Positions 29,281-36,348 of a DNA stretch of 64,000 bases are shown one piece after another (the stretch's first letter is position 1; the number at the start of each line of letters is the position of its first letter). Origin of the DNA: Oceanicaulis sp. HLUCCA04 (GTDB lineage Bacteria; Pseudomonadota; Alphaproteobacteria; Caulobacterales; Maricaulaceae); NCBI GenBank assembly GCA_001314625.1, contig LJSH01000006.1, positions 62,001-126,000 on the forward strand, given 5' to 3'. The notes beneath the pieces are model-generated. The model worked only from the letters and a program-made list of their open reading frames with translations, made no database searches and had not been told where the DNA came from. A program made the position numbers and the translations under genes.

Positions 29281-29375
29281 CGGTCTGCCTTGCTGCTGTT
29301 AGTGCCCGTCTGGACACCGATGAGGATACACGCTCCGGCACGTGTCAACCGGCGCCCGCCAAAAGGAACCCTGCC

Positions 29376-31319
29376 CTGACAACCCCGATCGCCAGGCCGC
29401 CCCGTCTTGCCACCCCGGATTCGTGCGTCGATCTCGCGCTGGAGCGCGTCGGCAAGCGCATCGTACTGGCGTTGCCGCTGGGCATTGGCAAAGCCAACCA
29501 TATTGCCAATGCGTTTTACGCCCGCGCGAAAGCGGATCCCGGCATCGATCTGACCATTTTCACCGCCCTGACGCTGGAAGTGCCCAAAGCGCCAAACGCA
29601 CTGGCAGCGCGCCTGCTCGATCCTGTTACACAGCGTCTTTATGAAGGCTATCCAGAGCTTGAATATGCCCGCGACCGGCGGCGCAATTCCCTGCCCGCCA
29701 ATGTGCGGGTGAAGGAGTTCTTCCTGCCGCCCGGCGGGCTTCTGAACAACGCCGCCGCGCAGCGCGACTATGTCAGCGCCAACTACACCCATGCCGGCCG
29801 GGCGATCCTTGATGGTGGTGTCAATGTCACCGCCCAGATGGTCGCGGCCGGGCGGGACGGACGGGTAAGCCTGTCGTGCAATCCCGATCTGTCGCTGGAT
29901 ATCATCCCGGCCCTGCACGCGCGCCGCCGCAGCGGCGAACCAGCGGTCATACTGGGCGAAATCAATGGCGCGCTGCCCTTCATGGGCCAGGCCGCCGACA
30001 TACCCGAAGACTGGTTTGACGCCCTGTATGATGCGGGCAGCTACACGCTCTTTGCGATACCGCGCGATGCGGTCACGCCTGCTGCCCACGCTATCGGCCT
30101 GCATGCCAGCACCCTGGTGCGTGATGGCGGCACATTGCAGACGGGTATCGGTGCCTTGTCGGACGCTGTCGCAGCGGCTTTGAAACTGCGCCATCTGGCC
30201 AACCCGGACTGGCGCGATGCCATCAACGCCTTGCAATGCGACGACACCTTTGCCGCCCGCTGCGGCGGGATGGAGCCTTTCCAGACGGGCCTGTACGGAT
30301 GCAGCGAAATGCTCACACTCGGGCTTCTGGACCTGTTCCAGAGCGGCGTGATCACGCGGCGTGTCAGCGCGCGCGCCGAGCGTCAGCGCGAATTGCTGGA
30401 CGCGCCTGACACGCTCAATGCCGATGAGGGCATCGCCCTCCATGCCGGGTTTTATGCCGGGCCGGGCGAGCTTTATGACCGGCTGCGCGCCTTGAGCCGC
30501 ACCGAGCGGGCGCGTATCGACATGAACTCGGTGTCGCGGGTCAATGATCTTTACGGCCATGAGGAGCTGGCGCGGCTTCAACGACGCGACGCGCGCTTTA
30601 TCAATACCGCGATGATGATAAACGGGCGCGGCGCGGCGATCTCTGACACGCTGGCCGATGGCCGCGTGGTCAGCGGGGTGGGCGGACAGTTCAACTTTGC
30701 TGCCATGGCGCACGAGCTGGACGGGGCCCGCTCCATCATCCTGGTCAGAGCGACGCGCCAGAGCGGCGGCGAAACACGCTCCAACATTGTCTGGACGGGC
30801 GGAGAGATAACCGTGCCGCGCCATTTGCGCGATATCGTTGTGACCGAGTATGGCGCGGCGGATTTGCGTGGCCTGACCGACCGCGAAGTCGCTGTTGCGC
30901 TTGCCGGCATCATGGACAGCCGCTTTCAGGACGCGTTTCTGGAAGAGGCCAAGTCTGCGGGGAAAGTGGAGGCGGACTATCAGTTGCCGGAGGCGGCCCG
31001 GCACAACACGCCGGAGAATCTGGCCGAAAAGCTGCAGCCGTTTGTGAAACGCGGCGTGCTGGTGAAATTCCCGTTCGGCAGCGACCTGACCGATACCGAG
31101 CAAGCCTTGCGCGAAGCGCTGGAATGGCTGGCGCAACGCAATTCCGGCTGGAAGCCGCGCATACGCCTCGTCCTGGCGGCGCTGTTTCGCGCGCCTGCTG
31201 CCGGCCGCTATACCGGCGAGTTGGAGCGTCTCGATCTGGCCAAGCCTGGCAGCCTTGCACAGAAGCTGGAGCAGAAACTCGTCTGTCTGGCGCTCAGCCG
31301 GACCGGCGCTCGCCGCTGA
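29376..31319 (+). CDS. Acetyl-CoA hydrolase/transferase family protein, probable CTG start
   Basis: A 647-residue protein of the long acetyl-CoA hydrolase/CoA-transferase branch. The N-terminal half holds RIVLALPLGIGKANHIANAF and GGVNVTAQMVAAGRDGR; the C-terminal domain has VVSGVGGQFNFAAMAHELDG, GGEITVPRHLRDIVVTEYGAADLRGLTDREV. The family moves CoA between acetate or other acids, or hydrolyses acetyl-CoA. The frame has no ATG, GTG or TTG between an upstream open stretch and TTG 29472, which lies inside conserved sequence. CTG 29376 follows AAAAGGAA by 7-8 bases and gives an N-terminus of normal size, so it is the likely start. An upstream frameshift is the alternative. Confidence 0.82.
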   Translation: MTTPIARPPRLATPDSCVDLALERVGKRIVLALPLGIGKANHIANAFYARAKADPGIDLTIFTALTLEVPKAPNALAARLLDPVTQRLYEGYPELEYARDRRRNSLPANVRVKEFFLPPGGLLNNAAAQRDYVSANYTHAGRAILDGGVNVTAQMVAAGRDGRVSLSCNPDLSLDIIPALHARRRSGEPAVILGEINGALPFMGQAADIPEDWFDALYDAGSYTLFAIPRDAVTPAAHAIGLHASTLVRDGGTLQTGIGALSDAVAAALKLRHLANPDWRDAINALQCDDTFAARCGGMEPFQTGLYGCSEMLTLGLLDLFQSGVITRRVSARAERQRELLDAPDTLNADEGIALHAGFYAGPGELYDRLRALSRTERARIDMNSVSRVNDLYGHEELARLQRRDARFINTAMMINGRGAAISDTLADGRVVSGVGGQFNFAAMAHELDGARSIILVRATRQSGGETRSNIVWTGGEITVPRHLRDIVVTEYGAADLRGLTDREVAVALAGIMDSRFQDAFLEEAKSAGKVEADYQLPEAARHNTPENLAEKLQPFVKRGVLVKFPFGSDLTDTEQALREALEWLAQRNSGWKPRIRLVLAALFRAPAAGRYTGELERLDLAKPGSLAQKLEQKLVCLALSRTGARR

Positions 31320-31430
31320 TGATGTATCGCCGCCTGGCCGGTTTTATACAGATGTATAATTATTTGTTCTTGTTCCTCGCCCAGACTGGTCCTTCGATAG
31401 AGACAAGGGATTCTGACCGGGCGGGCAGAT

Positions 31431-31829
31431 ATGGATGAGCCGAAGATTTTCGCGTGCGACCCCGCACCGGGCTGCCGGTATGTGGCGGTGCTGGGGCCTA
31501 CAAGTTTTGAAACGACCATGCGCAATGCGCAAAAGCTGGTCGACCGCCTTGCGGGCGCCGATTACGGTTCATTGGTGATCGATTATCGCGGGGCTGAACC
31601 CAGCCTGACGCCCGACCAGTACACGGCTTTCTTCAGGTTCATTCTGTCAGAGCTGGCCCGGCTCGACACCGTTGCCTATGTCTACGCGCCGGGCACGCTG
31701 ATGCGGGCCGCTCATGCCACACGCCAGCTGACGGCGATGGGCGTGAAAGCGCGCGCCTTTGGCAACTGGGAGGAGGCAGCGGCCTTCATGGGTATCAAGG
31801 CCGATGACCCGTTCCTGAGGGTGGCCTGA
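31431..31829 (+). CDS. Unknown protein with STAS/SpoIIAA-like look
   Basis: A 132-residue soluble protein. The alternation of strands and helices (RYVAVLGPTSFETTMRNAQK, LVIDYRGAEPSLTP, TVAYVYAPGTLM, KARAFGNWEEAAAFMG) resembles STAS-like proteins, whose last strand-helix often reads FxxxxEAxxWL as here (FGNWEEAAAFMG). Membership is not certain. It lies just outside the integrated element (52 bases before its left end) and is probably an old chromosomal gene. It stands alone. Confidence 0.6.
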   Translation: MDEPKIFACDPAPGCRYVAVLGPTSFETTMRNAQKLVDRLAGADYGSLVIDYRGAEPSLTPDQYTAFFRFILSELARLDTVAYVYAPGTLMRAAHATRQLTAMGVKARAFGNWEEAAAFMGIKADDPFLRVA

Positions 31830-31880
31830 TCAGCCTGCCTGAGCGGGACGGCCACACCACATCAGCTTTATCGGTAAAAA

Positions 31881-31899
31881 GTGGTAGCGGGAGAGAGAC
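31881..31899. repeat. Distal attachment site (att) of the element
   Basis: GTGGTAGCGGGAGAGAGAC, identical to 36157-36175, where it forms the 3' end of tRNA-Met. It is the tRNA-end fragment displaced by integration. Confidence 0.9.
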
Positions 31900-31980
31900 C
31901 AGTCATCCCCGATACCACGGCTCCTGTATCCCTATAACTTTCTGAGACTTAGAGATGTGCCCGCGAACGGCCCTCGATTT

Positions 31981-32005
31981 CTTGTGGGACAGTTTGTGGG
32001 GCAGT
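31981..32005. repeat. Left arm-type repeat of the element
   Basis: Two 12-bp units (GTGGGACAGTTT, then GTGGGGCAGTTT) begin at 31984. With the shared flanks they match 36082-36106 over 25 bases with one mismatch. A third weaker unit (GGGGCCTG) follows. It lies 82 bases inside the left att site, the right place for an integrase arm-binding site. Confidence 0.7.
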
Positions 32006-32160
32006 TTGGGGCCTGTGGCAACTCAGTGGTCGCAGGTAGGCCTAAGCTGGGCCGTGCTTCGCCCATCCCTGCGTCATGCCACGGGTCCCGCAATGGTGGG
32101 TGTAGGTTCTCTCCACAGACATCGGGCCGTCCAGCATACAAAAACGACAGGTAGGCACCC

Positions 32161-32823
32161 TCAGGCCGCCTCCAGCCTCGCCACCACCCGGCTGACGGTG
32201 TTGGGATGCCAGCGCCCTCCGCCCCGCGTCTGGACGCCAGCGGCGTTAAGGGCCTCAGCGATCTCCCGCAGGGTAGCCCCGCGCTCCTTGAGCGGCTTCA
32301 CGATCCCCTCGACGGTCTCCGCAAAGGCGTCCGCCTTGGCACGCTTGGCCGCGTTGATCTGTGCAATGTTGCCTCTGTCGCCCCCCAGCTTCACGCCACG
32401 GGCCTTGGCGGCGGCGAGGGCCTGTTTCGTGCGAAGGGAGATGAACTCGCGCTCTTGCTCTGCCAGCGCGGCGTAGATGTGCAGGGAGAACTTGTCAGCG
32501 TAGGGCATAGAGGCCACCCGGAGGTTCACCCGCTTATCGTCCATGATCGAGGCGATGAACGAGACCTTCCTACTCAGGCGGTCCAGCTTGGCCACTAGGA
32601 GCGTCGCCCCCCGGCTGCGCACTAGGTCCAGTGCGGCCTGTAGCTGAGGCCGGTCCGCCCCTTTGCCGGACAGGACGTCCGTGAACTCCCCTATGACCTC
32701 AAAGGGTGTCTCAGCGTAGGTCTCTAGGAACAGGGAGATGTCCCTGTCCTGTGCCTCCAGCCCCAGACCAGAGCGGCCCTGATCCTCTGTAGATACGCGG
32801 CGGTAGATGACGAACTGGAGCAT
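32161..32823 (-). CDS. Serine recombinase (resolvase/invertase family)
   Basis: A 220-residue site-specific recombinase. The catalytic Ser is in FVIYRRVSTEDQGRSGLGLE (about residue 11), and the conserved arginines are in LLVAKLDRLSRKVSF. The dimer helix holds YAALAEQEREFISLRTKQAL. The C-terminal HTH begins GATLREIAEALNAAGV and ends NTVSRVVARL, as in resolvases. ATG 32823 is chosen because GGGAGG lies 11 bases before it; the frame to 32868 adds 15 unrelated residues. It sits at the far end of the element from the tyrosine integrase. It may resolve dimers or control an inversion, but no target site is seen. Confidence 0.9.
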   Translation of the reverse strand: MLQFVIYRRVSTEDQGRSGLGLEAQDRDISLFLETYAETPFEVIGEFTDVLSGKGADRPQLQAALDLVRSRGATLLVAKLDRLSRKVSFIASIMDDKRVNLRVASMPYADKFSLHIYAALAEQEREFISLRTKQALAAAKARGVKLGGDRGNIAQINAAKRAKADAFAETVEGIVKPLKERGATLREIAEALNAAGVQTRGGGRWHPNTVSRVVARLEAA

Positions 32824-33030
32824 GGCCCCTGCCTCCCTCACGGTTGACTGTGAGAGGGCTTCTAGCATCGTTTGTTACGAATTGCAATGAAGGTTGTGAG
32901 TGTAACAATACGACTAGCTAGGCCGTCTGGGCACGGTCGACCCGACGTTAGGTCAATGTTTACAGTGGGTTGACTGTTTCCCCCGGCGCTATAGCCTCCT
33001 TCCCGTCGATCACTGACCGTGGGGAAGGCT

Positions 33031-33261
33031 ATGACACACACGCAAACCGACACCGCCCATCGTCTGGCAGAGGCCGGACAGGGCAACACAGCGGAGGCCG
33101 CCGCACTCGTAGCGGCCTTGGAGGCAGAGGCAGGCGCAATCGGCGCGGCGATGGAAATGCTGGAGGGTATCAAGGCAGGGGCAGAGGAGGCCCTAGCTTC
33201 CCTCGCTACGCGGCTCTTGCCCGTCGAGGCCGCCCTGATGGCGCTTGAGGATGTGGCCTAG
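33031..33261 (+). CDS. Small Ala/Glu-rich unknown protein of the element
   Basis: A 76-residue acidic, alanine-rich, fully helical protein (EAAALVAALEAEAGAIGAAM, then AGAEEALASLATRLLPVEAA). GGGGAAGG stands just before the ATG at 33031, a good ribosome site. It is the only plus-strand gene in the element. No family is recognised; the heptad pattern suggests a coiled coil. It could be a small regulator or a partner of the ParB-like protein, but nothing shows this. Confidence 0.6.
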   Translation: MTHTQTDTAHRLAEAGQGNTAEAAALVAALEAEAGAIGAAMEMLEGIKAGAEEALASLATRLLPVEAALMALEDVA

Positions 33262-33449
33262 GGGTGTCCGCCCCGAGACGTTCTGAGAGGCCCTCTAGGA
33301 GGCACCGGGGGGTATCGCGACCGTCCCTGTCTCTCAGAGAGCCTCGCAGATTTTTCTGCCATGAATGGACCCCTTCCCGCGTTGCTTCGTGTTGGGGTCC
33401 GCTCGCGTCTCTGCCTACCTGCGCTGGCCTTCCGGGCTATGCCGTTGAC

Positions 33450-34301
33450 CTACAGTGTCCGATCCGGACAGTTTTTGACCTCCAGCCCTTTCCAGCAAGG
33501 CGGAGAGGTTGTCTCTCCGAAGCCATATCCGTCTGTCTCCGGTATCGCACGGGGCTTCTTGCCCGTCAGCTTCCAGTAGGCCTCCTCGGCCGCCGCGATG
33601 GCGTGGCCCTTCGTCTCCTCGGTTCCGCCTAGAGCGATGAGCTGGTCTCGCAGCTTCGCGGCCAGACGCTCCGCCTTGACCTCTTTCCAGTCCCGAAGTC
33701 CGCCGTTCCCTTCGTAGACATCATCGTTCCCCGCCATGGCGGCGGCGATGGAGGGGAAGTCCTGATGCATCCAATCGTGAAGTGTGGAGCGCTTGGCACC
33801 CGGCAGGTCAGCTTCAATTTCCCGGTAGCTCTTGAAGTTCCCCCGGCGCTTCTCTCCTTTGCGGTGCTGGTTTGCCTGCACATATCGCCGGAAGGCTTCA
33901 CGCCGTTCTGCCTTCGTCAGGTTCTTGTGTGCCGTCCAGTTGGCCCGGCTGGCCCACCATCGAGCGGTCACGGCATCGGGGGCCTCTCCCATCGAGATGA
34001 CGGGGAAACGTTCGCGCTCAAGAGCTTTTGGGTCTGTGGCCTGCGCGAAGGCCTCATAGCGGTGCAGCCCGTCGATCAGTGTCCATCGCCCGTTGAGCAA
34101 AGCCACCTTTGCAGGCTCCACATGGCCGCCGCTCTTGAATGCCTGGGCTATCACCTTCACCAGTCCCGGCTCTGTCTTGCCCTTCGCTCGGCAGGTGATC
34201 TCCGGGTCAACGTGAAGCCACTCTAGAGGCAGGTAGGACGGCTCGCCCGGTTTCAACTCGGGGGGCGACGGCGGCGGGGTGGAAATATCGTGTTCGTTCA
34301 T
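33450..34301 (-). CDS. ParB N-terminal domain protein
   Basis: A 283-residue protein with a ParB/Spo0J-type N-terminal domain (about residues 22-110). The core motif reads LLNGRWTLIDGLHRYEAFAQA, where the DGxHRxxA form is typical of mobile-element ParB-like proteins rather than chromosomal ParB (GERR). A helical region (about 125-200) with SYREIEADLPGAKRSTLHDW looks like a helix-turn-helix. Partner ParA is absent from the element, so classical partition is unlikely; regulation or element maintenance is more probable. The start is ATG; the 398 bases before it hold a hairpin. Confidence 0.82.
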   Translation of the reverse strand: MNEHDISTPPPSPPELKPGEPSYLPLEWLHVDPEITCRAKGKTEPGLVKVIAQAFKSGGHVEPAKVALLNGRWTLIDGLHRYEAFAQATDPKALERERFPVISMGEAPDAVTARWWASRANWTAHKNLTKAERREAFRRYVQANQHRKGEKRRGNFKSYREIEADLPGAKRSTLHDWMHQDFPSIAAAMAGNDDVYEGNGGLRDWKEVKAERLAAKLRDQLIALGGTEETKGHAIAAAEEAYWKLTGKKPRAIPETDGYGFGETTSPPCWKGLEVKNCPDRTL

Positions 34302-34699
34302 CTCGCATACTCGCGTTCGTGGGGGTTGTTGATCCCCTCCGTGGTGATGCCTCCATAACGACGAAAGCCCCCACTGGGCTTGCCAGTGAGGGCCTCGCTC
34401 TGTCGCGCCCCGTCAGGCGCTGGATACCCCACGAAGGGTAGCTATCCGGCTCGCGCTCATGCGCGCTCGTGCCGGTCTGGGGAGGAGAACTCTCCTCATT
34501 GACGCTACCTTTTGGGTTTTCGTCCTTCGCCGCCCGGTCACAACAGACCTCTGGGTTGTCGACGGCGGCGGGGATGCCGTCCAGCGTCAAGCGGACAAGA
34601 GGGCGCTCGGTAGGCCCCTAGAAGGCCCTAGGAGCACCTTCACGATACGCGCTTGCAATCCACAGCCCAGCCCGTTCTCAGCGGGCCTCTGCGGCGTTT
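34302..34699. other. 398-bp region without a convincing gene, in the element
   Basis: It lies between the integrase stop and the ParB-like start. A 127-residue minus-strand frame (34207-34590) overlaps the ParB gene and has no recognisable domain. A strong hairpin is at 34367-34393. The region may hold the promoter and leader of the ParB-like gene, a small RNA or an origin-like site. Confidence 0.5.
34367..34393 (-). terminator. Hairpin with short T-run upstream of the ParB-like gene
   Basis: On the minus strand GCCCTCACTGG pairs with CCAGTGGGGGC (11 bp, one G-U), loop of about five bases, followed by TTTCGTCGTT. It fits a weak terminator or attenuator 66 bases before the ParB-like ATG, or the end of a small RNA. 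Confidence 0.5.
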
Positions 34700-36049
34700 C
34701 TAGGGGGCGTCCTGAACGCTCTGGGTTCGCCGGGCGATGGCTTCCCTCTCCGCCTTCAATCTCGCGTCCCAGTCCAGCGAGTTGATGATGTCCCGGAGGC
34801 TCTCCACCGCCGTCTTGTTCCCGTAGACCCCATAGGTCATGCCAGTGTGCTTGTGGCCGGTAATTCGGGCCGCTGTGGCCTCCTGCACACCTAGCTCATG
34901 CAGGCGAGAAGCGAGAGTGTGCCGGAAGCTGTGGAGCACCTTGCTCCGGCCCTCGAAGCCAAGCCCCCGTTTCAGCTCTGAGAACCTGTTGGTGACGCTC
35001 TGGGTGCTCCACGGGTCCGCCACCCAAGCCTTGACGTCATCTCGGATTGCATCGGGACAGGGCAGTGCGCGTTCCCCTGCGTCCGTCTTGGTGGTCTCCC
35101 GGCGAATAACAAGCCAGTCATTCTCCGGGTCATACTCCATCCCGGCGATCTCCTTTGCCCGCGCGCCGGTGTGCAGGGCAATTCGGATCAGGCGTGGCAT
35201 TCTGGCTCCCGCCTTGCCCCGTAGTGCCGTCGCCGCGTCGAGGAGGAGAATGGTCTCTTGCAGCGTCCAGATGTTACGCTTTACGGGTGCTTTGGCGGGT
35301 TCGAAGTCGATACCCTTCCAGATGGCCTTATCCAGCCCTATGTGGCCCCACAGGCGCGAGAGGGCGGAGAGGTGGTTGTTCACTGTCTTGCGTGAGAAAC
35401 CAGAGCCGTCCGCTCCCCCCTCCTCTGCAAGCCATTGCGCGAACATGCGGGCATCCGTCCGGGTAACCTGAGCTGACCGGGGAAGGCGTTCCTGAGCCGT
35501 CTTGAAGAACCGGCGATACTCACGCTTCGTGCCCTCTGTGAGGTCCACCTTGGCCAGCCAGCGCTCCCCCGCTAGCGAGATCGGGATGTTGCCCCTCAAC
35601 GCCTCCATCTGGTCGCGAAGGCGTGCGCCCTCTCTGGTCTCCGCTGTGAAGCGCTCTAGCAGCTCTTCCGGGTCCATCCCCGCGCCGAAGCGGTCAACGT
35701 GTCTCTTATGCCGCCCCCATTCCTGCGCCTTGGTGCTGAGTTCCTCTGAGAGCCGCTCCACCACCGAAGGGGCCGCTGGGTCCAGTTCTCCTCGGCTTGC
35801 CGCCCGGCGCTCTAGCTCCCCCTCAGCGAGGGCACTCTCTAGTGCGCTAGGGTCACCGACGCGGCGGATCAACTCCCATTCCCGCTCCAGCGTGGCCATA
35901 CGAACGTCTCGCCGCCTGCGCGCCTCTCTGACGTCGCGCGTGCGTAGGCTCTCCTCGATCCACTCCCGGCCCACCTCCTCGCGAACGTCGAGGGGCACCC
36001 TCTTGCGGAGATACCAGACCTTCCCTCGCTGTCTCATGTCATGGTTCAT
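34700..36049 (-). CDS. Tyrosine-type site-specific integrase
   Basis: A 449-residue phage-type integrase. The N-terminal arm-binding part begins MRQRGKVWYLRKRVPLDVRE, a core-binding SAM-like domain covers about residues 150-240, and the catalytic domain covers about 255-430. Catalytic residues: Arg in LHTGARAKEIAGME, His-x-x-Arg in LHSFRHTLASRLHELG, His in GHKHTGMTYG and Tyr in YGVYGNK. All are present, so it should be active. The gene reads away from the tRNA, with its start 109 bases from the att site. The start could also be GTG 36073. It catalyses insertion and excision at tRNA-Met. Confidence 0.93.
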   Translation of the reverse strand: MNHDMRQRGKVWYLRKRVPLDVREEVGREWIEESLRTRDVREARRRRDVRMATLEREWELIRRVGDPSALESALAEGELERRAASRGELDPAAPSVVERLSEELSTKAQEWGRHKRHVDRFGAGMDPEELLERFTAETREGARLRDQMEALRGNIPISLAGERWLAKVDLTEGTKREYRRFFKTAQERLPRSAQVTRTDARMFAQWLAEEGGADGSGFSRKTVNNHLSALSRLWGHIGLDKAIWKGIDFEPAKAPVKRNIWTLQETILLLDAATALRGKAGARMPRLIRIALHTGARAKEIAGMEYDPENDWLVIRRETTKTDAGERALPCPDAIRDDVKAWVADPWSTQSVTNRFSELKRGLGFEGRSKVLHSFRHTLASRLHELGVQEATAARITGHKHTGMTYGVYGNKTAVESLRDIINSLDWDARLKAEREAIARRTQSVQDAP

Positions 36050-36081
36050 TACGCGATACCTCGGCACCCTCACTCCTCGCC

Positions 36082-36106
36082 CTTGTGGGACAGTTTGTGG
36101 GACAGT
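36082..36106. repeat. Right arm-type repeat of the element
   Basis: Two 12-bp units (GTGGGACAGTTT, GTGGGACAGTCC) from 36085, matching 31981-32005 over 25 bases with one mismatch. It lies between the integrase start and the att site, 51 bases from the latter. It may be an integrase arm site and could also lie in the integrase promoter. Confidence 0.7.
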
Positions 36107-36156
36107 CCGAGGGCGAAAAACGCTAAACTCTCAGTGATATAGGGCCTTAGATGAAG

Positions 36157-36175
36157 GTGGTAGCGGGAGAGAGAC
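36157..36175. repeat. Proximal attachment site in the tRNA-Met 3' end
   Basis: GTGGTAGCGGGAGAGAGAC, identical to 31881-31899. Bases 36158-36175 are the last 18 nt of the tRNA including CCA, so insertion leaves the tRNA whole. Confidence 0.9.
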
Positions 36176-36234
36176 TTGAACTCTCGACCTCAGGATTATG
36201 AGTCCTGCGCTCTAACCAGCTGAGCTATCCCGCC
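36158..36234 (-). tRNA. tRNA-Met (CAT), elongator type
   Basis: A 77-nt cloverleaf. Acceptor GGCGGGA pairs with TCCCGCT (first pair G-U), D arm GCTC/GAGC, anticodon stem CAGGA/TCCTG around loop CTCATAA (anticodon CAT), T arm GAGAG/CTCTC with loop TTCAAGT, then ACCA encoded. Lack of three G-C pairs at the anticodon stem base and a paired position 1 argue for the elongator rather than the initiator. tRNA-Ile2 (lysidine-modified CAT) is a less likely alternative. Its 3' end is the integration site of the element. Confidence 0.93.
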
Positions 36235-36348
36235 ATTGAAGGCCGTTGGCCGTGCAGCGCACGCATGGTCCGCCGCAGAGGCAGCGGATATACGCAAAGC
36301 CTGCCTGCGAGGCAAGCGCATGCACTCACCTCTGGCATCTCTGACTGA

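Larger units (their letters stand above)
31830..32160. other. Gene-free left end of the integrated element
   Basis: 331 bases without a supported gene. They hold the distal attachment repeat (31881-31899) and the 12-bp-unit repeats at 31981-32005. The frames here are short and lack ribosome sites. Confidence 0.6.
31881..36175. mobile_element. Compact integrative element in tRNA-Met
   Basis: About 4.3 kb inserted at the 3' end of tRNA-Met(CAT). A 19-bp perfect direct repeat bounds it. It contains a tyrosine integrase next to the tRNA, a ParB-domain gene, a 76-residue protein gene, a serine recombinase at the distal end, and 25-bp repeats inside both ends. CTAG tetranucleotides look much more frequent than in the flanks. 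There are no recognisable transfer, capsid, defence or metabolic genes. It may be a satellite or the remnant of a larger element. Confidence 0.88.

Noticed and set aside
29472-29474. TTG as start of the acetyl-CoA hydrolase
   Set aside because: It lies inside the conserved RIVLALPLGIGKANH block and would cut off the domain edge.
29277-31136. 619-residue minus-strand frame over the acetyl-CoA hydrolase gene
   Set aside because: Shadow of a conserved gene; no domain or ribosome site.
32161-32823. DNA inversion switch run by the serine recombinase
   Set aside because: No inverted recombination sites were seen around the gene; resolvase-type maintenance is simpler.
34207-34590. 127-residue minus-strand frame before the ParB-like gene
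   Set aside because: Overlaps the ParB-like start by 95 bases, has odd composition, no ribosome site and no domain.
36158-36234. Initiator tRNA-fMet
   Set aside because: Anticodon stem lacks the three consecutive G-C pairs and position 1 is paired (G-U), unlike the initiator.
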